Assembly: GCA_963751595.1 (NCBI GenBank)
Contig: CAVVVC010000001.1
Location: forward strand, 1,178,001 to 1,242,000
Origin: JAHEGP01 sp963751595
GTDB lineage: Bacteria > Pseudomonadota > Gammaproteobacteria > Pseudomonadales > JAHEGP01
Reading direction: 5' to 3'
Length of the DNA stretch: 64,000 nt
Positions 18,399-26,883 of this stretch are shown one piece after another. The stretch's first letter is position 1. Each line of letters starts with the position of its first letter. The notes under the pieces were generated by a model, which did no database searches, had not been told where the DNA came from, and saw only the letters and a program-made list of their open reading frames with translations. The position numbers and the translations under genes are program-made.

Positions 18399-18736
18399 AT
18401 CACCTCCAGTTCTTTTAACCGCAACTCATCGCCCTGCTCGACGATAATACCGAAACCACCGCAGTCAGGGCATCCATCGCCGCGTTTGGCCATGGCCACC
18501 ATTTTCGAACAGTCCATACACCAGCCAGAGCCGGGTATTTCCCTGATCACCAATCGGGCGCCCTCGGCCACCGAGCCGGGGGTCACCACATCGAAGGCAA
18601 ACTCAAGCGCATGGGGATCGACGTGGCCCAGCACCCCGACTTCGACGCGTACTTCGACCACCCGCGCGAAACCCTGTTGGCGCTGTTGGTCGCCAATCAG
18701 GTCGATCAAACTATTGCACAGCGACATCTCATGCAC
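18395..18736 (-). CDS. hypA: nickel metallochaperone HypA
   Basis: 113 residues beginning MHEMSLCNSLIDLI. His2 and the N-terminal amine bind nickel. WCMDCSKMVAMAKRGDGCPDCGG gives the two CxxC pairs of the structural zinc site. It begins 4 bases after hupK and overlaps hypB, in keeping with one transcript. Confidence 0.95.
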   Translation of the reverse strand: MHEMSLCNSLIDLIGDQQRQQGFARVVEVRVEVGVLGHVDPHALEFAFDVVTPGSVAEGARLVIREIPGSGWCMDCSKMVAMAKRGDGCPDCGGFGIIVEQGDELRLKELEVI

Positions 18737-18740
18737 AACG

Positions 18741-19790
18741 CTATCCCCCGTCAGGGTCGCAATGCAGACTCCAGGGAGCGCAGGGGTCGTAGCTGATCAC
18801 CAACAGCCGCATCCGGTCTGGGCCCGGGTCCGGGATTTGCGCGATTCCGGCGACTACCGGCCCCCGGGGCGCGAAGTGCCAGTCCGTGGGCGCCAGTACC
18901 CGCCAGTCCGCCACCCTGTATCCACTGCTACCCTGCAGGCTCACCCGATGGAAAACCGGACCACGGGAGGTCATCGCCCGTCCCATGCCGACTCCGGCTT
19001 CGAGCAACCAGGCATCCACCGCTGCTTCGGCGGGTGCGGCAGCGGCCGCCAGATGAGCGCAGATCGCCCGCGAATCCAGTATCTGCGCCAAAATCCGGCC
19101 CGCAATAGAAGCCCCCAGATGCGCGCGCACGGCCGCCACCAGGGGATCGCGCTCCATTGCCAGCGGGCCCACTTCCAGGGGGCTGTCCCAGGGCGACAGC
19201 GGATCGAATGCCCGTCGCGCAAAAGCCGTTGCCGCGGTTTGGACCAACGCCTCCCCCGCCAGGCACTGGCAGCCCTCAACCGCTCCCCCGGATTCCAGCG
19301 CTACAGCGGCCAGCCGCCCCGCCACCGTATCGCTGGCGCGAGCCCAGTCCAGCAGTTGATCAACACTTTGCACCCGTTCGATGCCCGGGGTCAGTCGCGC
19401 CAGGGCCGCACTACAGGCCGCGTCGTTGGCAGCACCGCGAACAGCGGCCAGATCTTCCATCCGCCGGGGCTCCCCGAGCAGGTCTGGCCAGTCGACACAA
19501 TAACGCCAGGCGGCAGCGAACGCCTGTTCACGCCAGAGTATCGGCTCTGCGGGATTTGCCGCCGGCGCGTTGCTATCACCCTGCGCGGCGGCCACTGCTC
19601 GCTGTGCGGCGACTGCCTGGGCGCGGCCACAAATCGGCAGCATCACCGGTACCAGTCGTAACGCCGCGCTTGCCGCCATGCCCACCAGGGATGAAGCAAT
19701 AGCAGGACGCTGCTGTCGCACCCTCACGCCGTGACAGTCGACGTCTATCCGAATGTTTGGCGCCAGCGGCTCAGCGCCCTGCCCGGTCAC
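18741..19790 (-). CDS. hupK: hydrogenase maturation protein HupK
   Basis: 349 residues if it starts at GTG 19790, which has GGGAG 8 bases upstream and overlaps hupJ by 20 bases. The frame is open further upstream, but that part overlaps hupJ. HupK is a degenerate relative of the hydrogenase large subunit. It keeps LRLVPVMLPICGRAQAVAAQ, the counterpart of the first cysteine region, and a C-terminal SYDPCAPWSLHC reminiscent of the DPCxxCxxH motif of HupL. It is known from uptake-hydrogenase operons as a scaffold in Fe(CN)2CO assembly under oxic conditions. Confidence 0.85.
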   Translation of the reverse strand: MTGQGAEPLAPNIRIDVDCHGVRVRQQRPAIASSLVGMAASAALRLVPVMLPICGRAQAVAAQRAVAAAQGDSNAPAANPAEPILWREQAFAAAWRYCVDWPDLLGEPRRMEDLAAVRGAANDAACSAALARLTPGIERVQSVDQLLDWARASDTVAGRLAAVALESGGAVEGCQCLAGEALVQTAATAFARRAFDPLSPWDSPLEVGPLAMERDPLVAAVRAHLGASIAGRILAQILDSRAICAHLAAAAAPAEAAVDAWLLEAGVGMGRAMTSRGPVFHRVSLQGSSGYRVADWRVLAPTDWHFAPRGPVVAGIAQIPDPGPDRMRLLVISYDPCAPWSLHCDPDGG

Positions 19791-20505
19791 CGTCCCGTCT
19801 CCCACCGCGCAAGAAGTCCCGGCGCCCCATAGCGCCCGTTGCAGGGCTCGGCTGGGGTGCCTCGAACAGGCCATTAATCGCGTGGGCCGCGACCAACCCC
19901 ACCACGGCCGGGTCGTCGAACTCGTCCATGGGCGAGAACAGTGAGCAGGTCTCCAGCGCACCCTGCCCGGGGAGTTGGCCGGCGATAAACGGGTAACTGC
20001 CCGCCGGGAATGCCAGGTTACGGGTGGTCCCTTCCATGCGCCGTGATGCATCAGCCGATGGCACCAGCACGATATTCATACACCAGGGCGTCGCCACAAC
20101 TCCCAGCAAGCCCTCCGCCCAGCGACGCATCCCGACCACCTGGATATCGAGTTTGTCGTTATATACCGGCAAGCCGCGCATGCGCTTGTCGATCGCGGCG
20201 TAAGCCCGGCTTAGCTGATCCTCGACCTGGCGGATTTTTTCGAGCCCGACGCCACGGCTCGGCCTGGCCTCGGGAGCGGACGTGGCGGCTGCCGCCCCGA
20301 GCACCATAAATTGCTCCCGCGGATTGTCGCAACTGGGGCAGCGCCAGTAATCCGGCAGCTCGGCAAAGCCCGTGCCCGCCGGTATCTGCCAGGTTTCATC
20401 GCCCACCGCAGGGTCGTAAACCCACCAGCAAACACCGCACTCGAGTTGGGTCGTGGGGGCGATACGGTCGCCCCTGCCCAGAAAAGAACCTTCGAATCCA
20501 CTCAT
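19771..20505 (-). CDS. hupJ: rubredoxin-HupJ fusion, hydrogenase assembly protein
   Basis: 244 residues. Residues about 21-75 are a rubredoxin: LECGVCWWVYDP and YWRCPSCDNP provide the CxxC pairs around the iron, and DETWQIPAGTGFAELPDYW is the typical intervening stretch. In many bacteria this is a separate gene, hupI. Residues about 80-244 match the HupJ assembly chaperone (YAAIDKRMRGLPVYNDKLDI, GVVATPWCMNIVLVP, NLAFPAGSYPFI). HupI/HupJ protect small-subunit maturation in air. It overlaps hupH by 4 bases. Confidence 0.88.
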   Translation of the reverse strand: MSGFEGSFLGRGDRIAPTTQLECGVCWWVYDPAVGDETWQIPAGTGFAELPDYWRCPSCDNPREQFMVLGAAAATSAPEARPSRGVGLEKIRQVEDQLSRAYAAIDKRMRGLPVYNDKLDIQVVGMRRWAEGLLGVVATPWCMNIVLVPSADASRRMEGTTRNLAFPAGSYPFIAGQLPGQGALETCSLFSPMDEFDDPAVVGLVAAHAINGLFEAPQPSPATGAMGRRDFLRGGRRDGDRAGR

Positions 20506-21383
20506 GACAGGTAGGTATCAAGGATTTCGTCGAAGCGCTCTGCCGAATCCTCGATATCCTCTCTGGCGGCCAGCGCCGCGTCGGGGATACGACCGACCTC
20601 GATGGTGTCGAGTATGGTGTTACCCATGGCGTTGACGTACTGCACCGCCCACACATGGCGCACCGTGGTGGCCATTACCTTGCAGTTACCAAAGCCGCCG
20701 GACTCCAGCACCAACTCGGCCCGCCCCAGAACATCGATGAGTAACTGCTGGTCCTGGGGGCTCATGGGCAGCAGGGTAAAGTTCAGCACCCGATTGTCGG
20801 TCATCTGCTCATTCCAGCCGGCAGCGTGGTCATTGATTTCCGCCAGCACCGCCAGGCCGTTCATCACGCCGGGAAGCGCCGGGGGCAAGGCGATCGGTGC
20901 AGGGCGCAGGCTGGAGGCAGCCGCCGTTACAATGCCCGGTACCGATCCCACTTCCAGCCATTCGCCGCCGTCCGAGCCCGCAATGCGCCACAAGCCCGGC
21001 AGCACGGATTCGGCGAGGGAGTATTCCACCCCGTCCAGTACCAGTGAGCCCTGCACCTCCCCCTCGCCGAGCATTTCCAGCAGCGCCTGTCGCGACTGGC
21101 GGTCTAGCCTGGCGATCGCGATTCGTTCCACCGATTCGCCCCGGGCAGCACCGTGGAGCGCCGAGCTGACCCCGGTGAGTGTCTCCCGGAGGATTGCGTT
21201 GGGCTCGAAGTCTATGGGCAGGCGGGGTTGTGGGGGTAGCTGCAACGCCGGGGTGCCGAGCAGGTCCAGGGCGTCGCCGGTGTCAAGAAACACCCCCTCC
21301 GCCTGTTCCTCGCCCTCCCAGATCATCGGGTTCTGGCGCGACTTCTGCAGCTCGACACTGGGTATAAGATCTGATTTGCTCAC
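20502..21383 (-). CDS. hupH: hydrogenase expression/formation protein HupH (HyaF family)
   Basis: 293 residues. The FGNCKVMATTVRHVWAVQYVNAMGNTILDTIEVGRIP block near the C-terminus is strongly characteristic of HupH/HyaF, and a second, related half covers residues about 70-150. It is required for making active uptake hydrogenase in aerobic bacteria; its biochemical step is not settled. Four-base overlaps on both sides put it in the operon. Confidence 0.9.
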   Translation of the reverse strand: MSKSDLIPSVELQKSRQNPMIWEGEEQAEGVFLDTGDALDLLGTPALQLPPQPRLPIDFEPNAILRETLTGVSSALHGAARGESVERIAIARLDRQSRQALLEMLGEGEVQGSLVLDGVEYSLAESVLPGLWRIAGSDGGEWLEVGSVPGIVTAAASSLRPAPIALPPALPGVMNGLAVLAEINDHAAGWNEQMTDNRVLNFTLLPMSPQDQQLLIDVLGRAELVLESGGFGNCKVMATTVRHVWAVQYVNAMGNTILDTIEVGRIPDAALAAREDIEDSAERFDEILDTYLS

Positions 21384-21784
21384 GCTTGGTTCTCCACCGT
21401 TGACCGCCCTGCCGCATCGCCCAGATAGCGGCGAAAAGCCTGTACATAGTCGCTCCAGTCCCGAACCCTGGGTATAACCTCCAGCGTCTCGCCCCCCAAA
21501 ACCAGGGCCAGGCTGGGAAACGCCAGCACCCGGAAGCGCCCTTGCAGTGCACCCTCGTCAGCAGTCTGTACCAGGCCGGCCGCCACCTTTTCGGGATAGT
21601 CCTTCAGCACCTCTCGCAGGGCCACCGCCACATCCTGGGCATCGCTGCGGCGACTGTGGTCGCCGGCGAAAAACAGCACCCGCAGACCCTCGCCGGCAAG
21701 AAACTCATCAATGTTTACGGCGTCCAGGGGCTGCAGCACACCGCGCTCCAGCATATCGGTAATCGCACTACTGTTCATTGTCAT
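21380..21784 (-). CDS. hupG: hydrogenase small-subunit chaperone HupG (HyaE family)
   Basis: 134 residues with a thioredoxin-like fold pattern (LRVLFFAGDHSRRSDAQDVAVAL, RFRVLAFPSLALVLGGETLEVIP) but no CxxC, as is usual for HyaE/HupG. This chaperone is thought to bind the Tat-signal-bearing small subunit before export. It overlaps hupF by 17 bases. Confidence 0.88.
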   Translation of the reverse strand: MTMNSSAITDMLERGVLQPLDAVNIDEFLAGEGLRVLFFAGDHSRRSDAQDVAVALREVLKDYPEKVAAGLVQTADEGALQGRFRVLAFPSLALVLGGETLEVIPRVRDWSDYVQAFRRYLGDAAGRSTVENQA

Positions 21785-22106
21785 TCACCGCAGCTTGGGC
21801 CGCCCGCAAATGTGCCGGCAGCTCGGGTTCTCGATCGATCAAATCCCCCAGCAGGTGTTCGAAGGGCAGCCCGGCAGCCGCAGCCGTAACCGCCTGCAGG
21901 GCATCCCGGACCTGCTTCGCCTCCCCGGCTGACAGGCTGCGGATAGCGACATTCACATGCACCAACAACCAGTCCCCCACCGCGGGGGCCTGTTCCAGCA
22001 GCGAGGTATCGATCAGACGACCACTGGCCGGGGTTTGCGGATCTTCCGCCACAACCGCCGTTGTGGATACAGTGGACTTTACCCGCATGGGTATGCCGAG
22101 ACACAT
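21768..22106 (-). CDS. hupF: HupF, HypC-family chaperone
   Basis: 112 residues from the ATG at 22106. The open frame runs further upstream, but MCLGIPMRV is the conserved start of the HypC/HupF family. The C-terminal extension relative to HypC (AAGLPFEHLLGDLIDREPELPAHLRAAQ) is typical of HupF, which helps protect the large subunit during maturation in oxygen. It starts 1 base after hupD ends. Confidence 0.9.
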   Translation of the reverse strand: MCLGIPMRVKSTVSTTAVVAEDPQTPASGRLIDTSLLEQAPAVGDWLLVHVNVAIRSLSAGEAKQVRDALQAVTAAAAGLPFEHLLGDLIDREPELPAHLRAAQAAVNDNEQ

Positions 22107-22107
22107 A

Positions 22108-22734
22108 TCAGCTCTGTGTGGTCCGACTGAGAATGCGCTCATCGCCGTAGCGGCAGGCCAGGGCGTCATCAGGTCGGCCCGACTCGTAGGTCTCCAGGTC
22201 GAGACCGCTGGTAATCACGTCTGTGCCGGTCGGGTTTTCCCCCTGTCGCTCAACCTCGATACCATGATCCGCCAGGTAGCGCCGGGCCACGGCCAGCGCC
22301 GGGGGAATTGCAGCGCGCACCAGCGGTCGCAGGCTGCCGCCATAGTCTTCCAGCTCCTCGGGCTGCACACCGACCAGCAGCATGTTACGGGCACAGTCAC
22401 CCAGCAGCTTGGCACAGGCGATAACGTCCTGCAGGCCGGCCTGGTGCAGGCTCATCTTGTGGGCGCCGACAAAAGCCGGAATAGCATCATTTTCGACGAT
22501 GCGCAGCGTCCCCGGCGCATCGCCAAAATCAACCGCGTCGAAGATCACCACGGGGTCGTACTCCCGGAGCAAGTCCACCAGGTACAAGCCCTGGGTGCCG
22601 CCGTCGGCCACCACCAGTTCGTCCGGGGTTTGGTAATGGCGGGCAAACGCCTCGACACAGCGCACGCCAAACCCCTCGTCCGCCCAGAGAATATTGCCGA
22701 CCCCCAACACCAGGGCCTTTGTGTCAGCGCTCAT
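22108..22734 (-). CDS. hupD: hydrogenase maturation endopeptidase HupD
   Basis: 208 residues. LVLGVGNILWADEGFGVRCVE and VIFDAVDFGDAPGTLR provide two nickel-sensing acidic residues, and AHKMSLHQAGLQD the histidine of the HyaD/HupD protease family. It clips the C-terminal peptide from HupL after nickel insertion. The tail is somewhat longer than in typical relatives of about 195 residues. It overlaps hupC by 4 bases. Confidence 0.93.
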   Translation of the reverse strand: MSADTKALVLGVGNILWADEGFGVRCVEAFARHYQTPDELVVADGGTQGLYLVDLLREYDPVVIFDAVDFGDAPGTLRIVENDAIPAFVGAHKMSLHQAGLQDVIACAKLLGDCARNMLLVGVQPEELEDYGGSLRPLVRAAIPPALAVARRYLADHGIEVERQGENPTGTDVITSGLDLETYESGRPDDALACRYGDERILSRTTQS

Positions 22735-23459
22735 TCCTTGTCGTCCTTAAAGTAGCGCCAGCCGGAAATCATGGTGGACACCAGGCTCTGGCGGCTCATG
22801 ATATCTTCCCGAATGGCGACATAGATGTGGACAACCGTAAAGCAAATGATCACCCACATACTGATGCGATGAATGGTATGCACGGTGAAGCTGTCGCCAA
22901 GCAGCGCAAAGACCCAGCCGAAAGCCGTGTACCAGGCGCTTTCGATCCCCGCGCCCTCGGCATAGAGGGCGAAGCCGGTAAAAATGCTGAGTAACAACGG
23001 CAACAGGAACGTGAAGAACATGGCGAGCTGCGCCAGCGGATTATGGCCGACGTACTTCTTCGGCGTTTTTTCCAGAAAGGCGTACCAGCGCACCTCGTGC
23101 CAGACTTCCTTCCACCAGTGCAGGCTCCATAACGGCGGCAGAAAAAGCTGGTGGGCGTGATGGTTGCCGAAGACTGCCCAAAACAAGCGATACAACAGTG
23201 CCACGGCCAACACCTGGCCAGCGCCGAAGTGAATCATTCGAACGTAGCCGAAGGCGTAATTGAATGAAGCTTCCCCCGGCACCGAGGGCAGCGGTTTGCC
23301 GATCAGGTAGCCGGTGACGCAGAGCAGGACGATGCACAGCGCATTGAGCCAGTGCCATATCCGCACCGGCGCCTCGTAGACGTAGATCTTGGCGGCCGGA
23401 GACTGCACCTCGGTGGCGTGATGCACCAGCGAGTGTAATAGCCCTTGCTTCTTGGCCAT
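22731..23459 (-). CDS. hupC: Ni/Fe-hydrogenase b-type cytochrome subunit HupC
   Basis: 242 residues with four membrane helices (about 38-57, 72-92, 145-168 and 197-216). Histidines in RIWHWLNA, IHFGAGQ and HTIHRISMWVIICFTVVHIY are the likely ligands of two b hemes. It anchors HupSL on the periplasmic face and passes electrons from hydrogen to quinone. The gene starts 9 bases after hupL. Confidence 0.93.
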   Translation of the reverse strand: MAKKQGLLHSLVHHATEVQSPAAKIYVYEAPVRIWHWLNALCIVLLCVTGYLIGKPLPSVPGEASFNYAFGYVRMIHFGAGQVLAVALLYRLFWAVFGNHHAHQLFLPPLWSLHWWKEVWHEVRWYAFLEKTPKKYVGHNPLAQLAMFFTFLLPLLLSIFTGFALYAEGAGIESAWYTAFGWVFALLGDSFTVHTIHRISMWVIICFTVVHIYVAIREDIMSRQSLVSTMISGWRYFKDDKE

Positions 23460-23468
23460 GATTGCCTC

Positions 23469-25259
23469 CTAGCGGACCTTGACGTTGACGAGTTCCTCAC
23501 CTTCCGGACTCATTACGTGAGTCGAACACGCCAGGCAGGGATCGAATGAGTGGATGGTGCGCAGAATTTCCAGGGGCTGCTCGGCATTGTCCACCGGGGT
23601 ATCCAGCAGCGCGGCCTCGTAGGCCCCGATATTGCCTTCGGCATCCCGCGGGCCCGCATTCCAGGTGGTGGGTACCACCGCCTGGTAGTTCTCGATGCGG
23701 GTATCCTTGATGTGGACCCAGTGACCCAGCGCCCCCCGGGGGGCTTCGGTAAAGCCCACGCCCTTGACATCCTTCGGCCAGGTAGCGGGCTCCCAGCGCT
23801 CGATGTTGGCGGTGGAGGTATCGCCGGCCCGTATATTGTCGATCAGGCGGCCGTAAAAATACTGCAGTTTCTCGGCGGCCCAGCTGCATTCCAGGCCTCT
23901 GGCTGCCGTCCGCCCGAGGGTAGAAAACAGGGCACTCACCGGCAGATCCAGATCGGTGAGCAACTTTTCGGTGGGCTCCTTGAACTCCGGGTTATTGGCC
24001 GCGTAGCCGATGATATAGCGCGCCAGCGGGCCCACTTCCATGGCGTGCCCCTTCCAGCGGGGGCTCTTGATCCAGGAATACTTGGCGCTTTCGTCCAGCG
24101 AATCAATGCGGGTCCGGGTGCCCTTGAAATTGGCGCCGGGGTCGAAGTTCGGCTCGGTGACGCCGTCCCAGGGATGCAGGCCGATATCTTCGTCGGCATA
24201 GCGATACCAGGAGTGACTGACGAACTCCTGGATTTCCTCGCTGTCCCGCAGGTCCACCTCGTGAATCTCGTTGAGGTTGCCGTTGATAATGGCGCCCCGG
24301 GGCAGCAGGAGATTACTGCCGCTGTAGTCGTTGGCGTAGTCCGGGATATCGCCGTAGGACAGCACGTTGGTGCTGGACAAGCCACCGCCAAAGCCCCAGT
24401 CCTTGTAGAACGAAGCTATCGCCATGATGTCGGGCAGGTAGACCTGGTCAACAAACTGTCGGCTCTGGTCGATGATGCTCTTGATCAGGTTGAGACGCTC
24501 GATGTTGATGGCGCCCACCGCACCGGTGTCGGATACGTTGATCGGACAGGGCACGCCGCCCACCAGCCAGTTGGGATGGGGGTTCTTGCCCCCGAAGACG
24601 GTATGGATCTTCTTGATTTCCTTCTGGAAATCCAACGCTTCGAGGTAGTGGGCAACGGCCATCAGGTTGGCCTCGGCGGGCAGCTTGTAGGCCGCATGGC
24701 CCCAATAGCCGTTGCGAAACAACCCCAGTTGGCCGGACTCGACAAACTTTTTCAGCCGGGACTGGAGGTCGCGGAAATAACCCGGTGAGGACTTGGGCCA
24801 GCTGGATATCGACTGGGCCAACTCGCTGGTCGCCCTGGGATCAGCCGACAGCGCCGACACCACGTCCACCCAGTCCAGCGCGTGCAGGTGATAGAAGTGC
24901 ACCAGATGGTCGTGTACCTGCAGGGCCAATTGCATGATGTTACGGATGATATTCGCGTTTTCGGGTATCTGGATGTCCAGCGCGTCCTCCACCGCCCGCA
25001 CCGAAGTGAGGGCGTGGGTGCCGGTGCATACGCCGCAGATTCGCTGGGTAAAGGCCCAGGCGTCGCGGGGATCACGCCCCTTGAGTATCACCTCCAGGCC
25101 ACGCCACATGGTGCCGGTGGAGACCGCATTACGGATGATGTTGCTCTCGTCGATGTTGACCTCGATACGCAGGTGACCCTCGATCCGGGTGACCGGGTCA
25201 ACGACGATACGCTGGCCGGAATTATCCAGGGAAAAGCCATTGGGTGTCTGGATTGCCAT
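23469..25259 (-). CDS. hupL: [NiFe]-hydrogenase large subunit HupL
   Basis: 596 residues. RICGVCTGTHA (Cys75 and Cys78) and DPCLACSTH (Cys575 and Cys578) hold the nickel ligands. The 15 residues after His581 are the peptide removed by HupD. VDPVTRIEGHLRIE is the family start. AGGAG lies 8 bases before the ATG, and hupS ends 3 bases upstream. It forms the periplasmic H2-oxidising heterodimer with HupS. Confidence 0.97.
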   Translation of the reverse strand: MAIQTPNGFSLDNSGQRIVVDPVTRIEGHLRIEVNIDESNIIRNAVSTGTMWRGLEVILKGRDPRDAWAFTQRICGVCTGTHALTSVRAVEDALDIQIPENANIIRNIMQLALQVHDHLVHFYHLHALDWVDVVSALSADPRATSELAQSISSWPKSSPGYFRDLQSRLKKFVESGQLGLFRNGYWGHAAYKLPAEANLMAVAHYLEALDFQKEIKKIHTVFGGKNPHPNWLVGGVPCPINVSDTGAVGAINIERLNLIKSIIDQSRQFVDQVYLPDIMAIASFYKDWGFGGGLSSTNVLSYGDIPDYANDYSGSNLLLPRGAIINGNLNEIHEVDLRDSEEIQEFVSHSWYRYADEDIGLHPWDGVTEPNFDPGANFKGTRTRIDSLDESAKYSWIKSPRWKGHAMEVGPLARYIIGYAANNPEFKEPTEKLLTDLDLPVSALFSTLGRTAARGLECSWAAEKLQYFYGRLIDNIRAGDTSTANIERWEPATWPKDVKGVGFTEAPRGALGHWVHIKDTRIENYQAVVPTTWNAGPRDAEGNIGAYEAALLDTPVDNAEQPLEILRTIHSFDPCLACSTHVMSPEGEELVNVKVR

Positions 25260-25262
25260 GCT

Positions 25263-26360
25263 TTATTCTCCTGAATCGGATTTCGCGGGGGTGTCGGAAG
25301 CCCGGGCCCGTTGCAGGGCAGATGCCGCCGCATGGGCCGCAATGCCGGCGCCAACCACACCCAGTGCACCCAGGCCCAGTTTGTCGGCGTTGGACTCGAC
25401 ACCCAGGGGGGTGTGTACCTCCGCCAGACGGTCATAGAACGGTCCGTTGTCCCAGAAGTTTTCCTCCGAGCAGCCTATGCAGCCATGGCCGGACTGGATA
25501 GGAAACGACACACCCTCATTCCAGCGCACGGTTGAGCAGGCATTGTAGGTCGTGGGCCCGCGACACCCCATCTTGTAGAGGCAGTAGCCCTTGCGGGAGT
25601 TTTCATCGTCCCAGGCTTCAGCAAACTGGCCGGCGTCGAAATGCGGCCGTCGGTAGCACTTGTCGTGAATCCGCTGGCCGTAGAACATCTTGGGCCGGCC
25701 CAGGCGGTCCAGCGGCGGCAAACGGTCAAAGGTCAGCATATAAGTGAGTACACCGGTCATGACCTCGGCAATGGGAGGGCAGCCCGGCACTTTGATAATG
25801 GGTTTGTCCTTGATTACCTTGTGAATCGGCGTCGCCTGGGTAGGGTTGGGTCGCGCCGCCTGTACGCAGCCGTTGGACGCGCAGGAGCCCCAGGCCACGA
25901 TGGCCTTGGCACCCGCGGCCATTTCCTGTAACTGGTCGAGGAAGGGGCGCCCCCCGATAATGCAAAACATGCCGTCTTCGTTGAGGGGTGGGTTGCCCTC
26001 CACGGCGAGAATATATTCCCCCGCGTGATCGCGCCGCGTTTCCTCCAGGGCCGCTTCCGCCTGGTGACCCGCAGCGGCCATCAGCACGTGGGAATAATCC
26101 AGCGATAACATCGACAGCACCACATCTGATACCAGGGGGTGACCCGAGCGAATAAAGCTCTCGGAGCAGCAGGTGCACTCCAGTCCATTGAGCCAGATCA
26201 CCGGTGTCCGGCGTTTGGTCTCCATGGCGTGGGCGATCTTTGGTGCAAAGGCGGGGCTCAAGCCCAGTGAAGCCGCCGTGAGCGCGCAGAACTTGTTGAA
26301 GGATCGCCTGCTGATGCCCTGTTGTCGAAATACTTCATAGAAGGTAGCGGGTGAACTCAT
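25263..26360 (-). CDS. hupS: [NiFe]-hydrogenase small subunit HupS, oxygen-tolerant type
   Basis: 365 residues from the ATG at 26360 (GGAGAG upstream). The open frame extends 89 codons further, but the Tat signal starts here. SRRSFNKF (residues 17-24) is the twin-arginine motif and the cleavage region is near AHA-METK. Cys62, 64, 65, 160, 165 and 194 have exactly the spacing of the six cysteines around the [4Fe-3S] cluster in oxygen-tolerant group 1d enzymes (17, 19, 20, 115, 120 and 149 in mature E. coli HyaA). GHGCIGCSEENFWD is the medial/distal cluster region, and a hydrophobic C-terminal helix (about 328-346) anchors it. Confidence 0.96.
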   Translation of the reverse strand: MSSPATFYEVFRQQGISRRSFNKFCALTAASLGLSPAFAPKIAHAMETKRRTPVIWLNGLECTCCSESFIRSGHPLVSDVVLSMLSLDYSHVLMAAAGHQAEAALEETRRDHAGEYILAVEGNPPLNEDGMFCIIGGRPFLDQLQEMAAGAKAIVAWGSCASNGCVQAARPNPTQATPIHKVIKDKPIIKVPGCPPIAEVMTGVLTYMLTFDRLPPLDRLGRPKMFYGQRIHDKCYRRPHFDAGQFAEAWDDENSRKGYCLYKMGCRGPTTYNACSTVRWNEGVSFPIQSGHGCIGCSEENFWDNGPFYDRLAEVHTPLGVESNADKLGLGALGVVGAGIAAHAAASALQRARASDTPAKSDSGE

Positions 26361-26565
26361 AACCGACTCTCCGTCGTGACCTGGCCTGCTGGCGACAGAC
26401 AGCAACTGGGAAAACGCGACGGGAAGACTTGGCCCCGCACCCAATCGACCATTTTGATTTTTATGTAAACCTGACGCTAGCATCGTCCCGCCGCTGTGAG
26501 CTATTGGCCATTGGTCTAAAGTTGCGCGCTCGGGACACCGTGCGAATAGTAAAAATGCCAAGGTC

Positions 26566-26579
26566 TTGACCTGGATCAA
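26566..26579. promoter_or_regulatory. FNR/Anr-type site upstream of hupS
   Basis: TTGACCTGGATCAA matches the TTGAT-N4-ATCAA consensus at 9 of 10 positions and lies about 206 bases upstream of the hupS ATG. It suggests oxygen-responsive control of the whole hydrogenase operon. I could not place a convincing -10 at the standard class II spacing. Confidence 0.65.
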
Positions 26580-26604
26580 GGAGCTGCGGGTTCGTATCAG
26601 CTGG

Positions 26605-26862
26605 GGGCGCCGGCGGTTAGCCGCCATACCTCACCGATATTTGGAGTTCCCGGCGAGAAGTTGTGCGCGGTGCGGGATTTTCCGACCAAGGGCATAGCCG
26701 TAGCTATGGCCGCAGGAGGAAGATTTCGTACAGCGTGCAAGATCCGGCGAGAAACCCAATAGGCGCCCTACCCTACAGCCCTACCCTACACTAACAGGCA
26801 CGCCGAAAAAGCGATTGCCGAATCGGTGAGATATGGCGGTTAGCCGTAATTGCGCGGCGCCT
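26605..26862. repeat. palindromic-ended repeat (MITE-like) of about 250 bp
   Basis: TTAGCCGCCATACCTCACCGAT at 26617-26638 is the inverted match, with 2-3 mismatches, of the sequence at 26822-26843. The imperfect match continues outward into GGCGCC-rich edges. There is no coding capacity. The right arm with its inner CGCCGAAAAAGCGATTGCCG segment recurs at 35773-35818 and the left arm at 31321-31343, so this is a dispersed family. Its position between the FNR site and the next gene suggests insertion upstream of the hup promoter. Confidence 0.65.
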
Positions 26863-26883
26863 GCCCTCTGCGGGAAGTCGCGA

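Noticed and set aside
26538..26551. TACTAT as the -10 box for an FNR-dependent hup promoter
   Set aside because: It is only about 21 bases from the centre of the FNR site, too close for the usual class II spacing.
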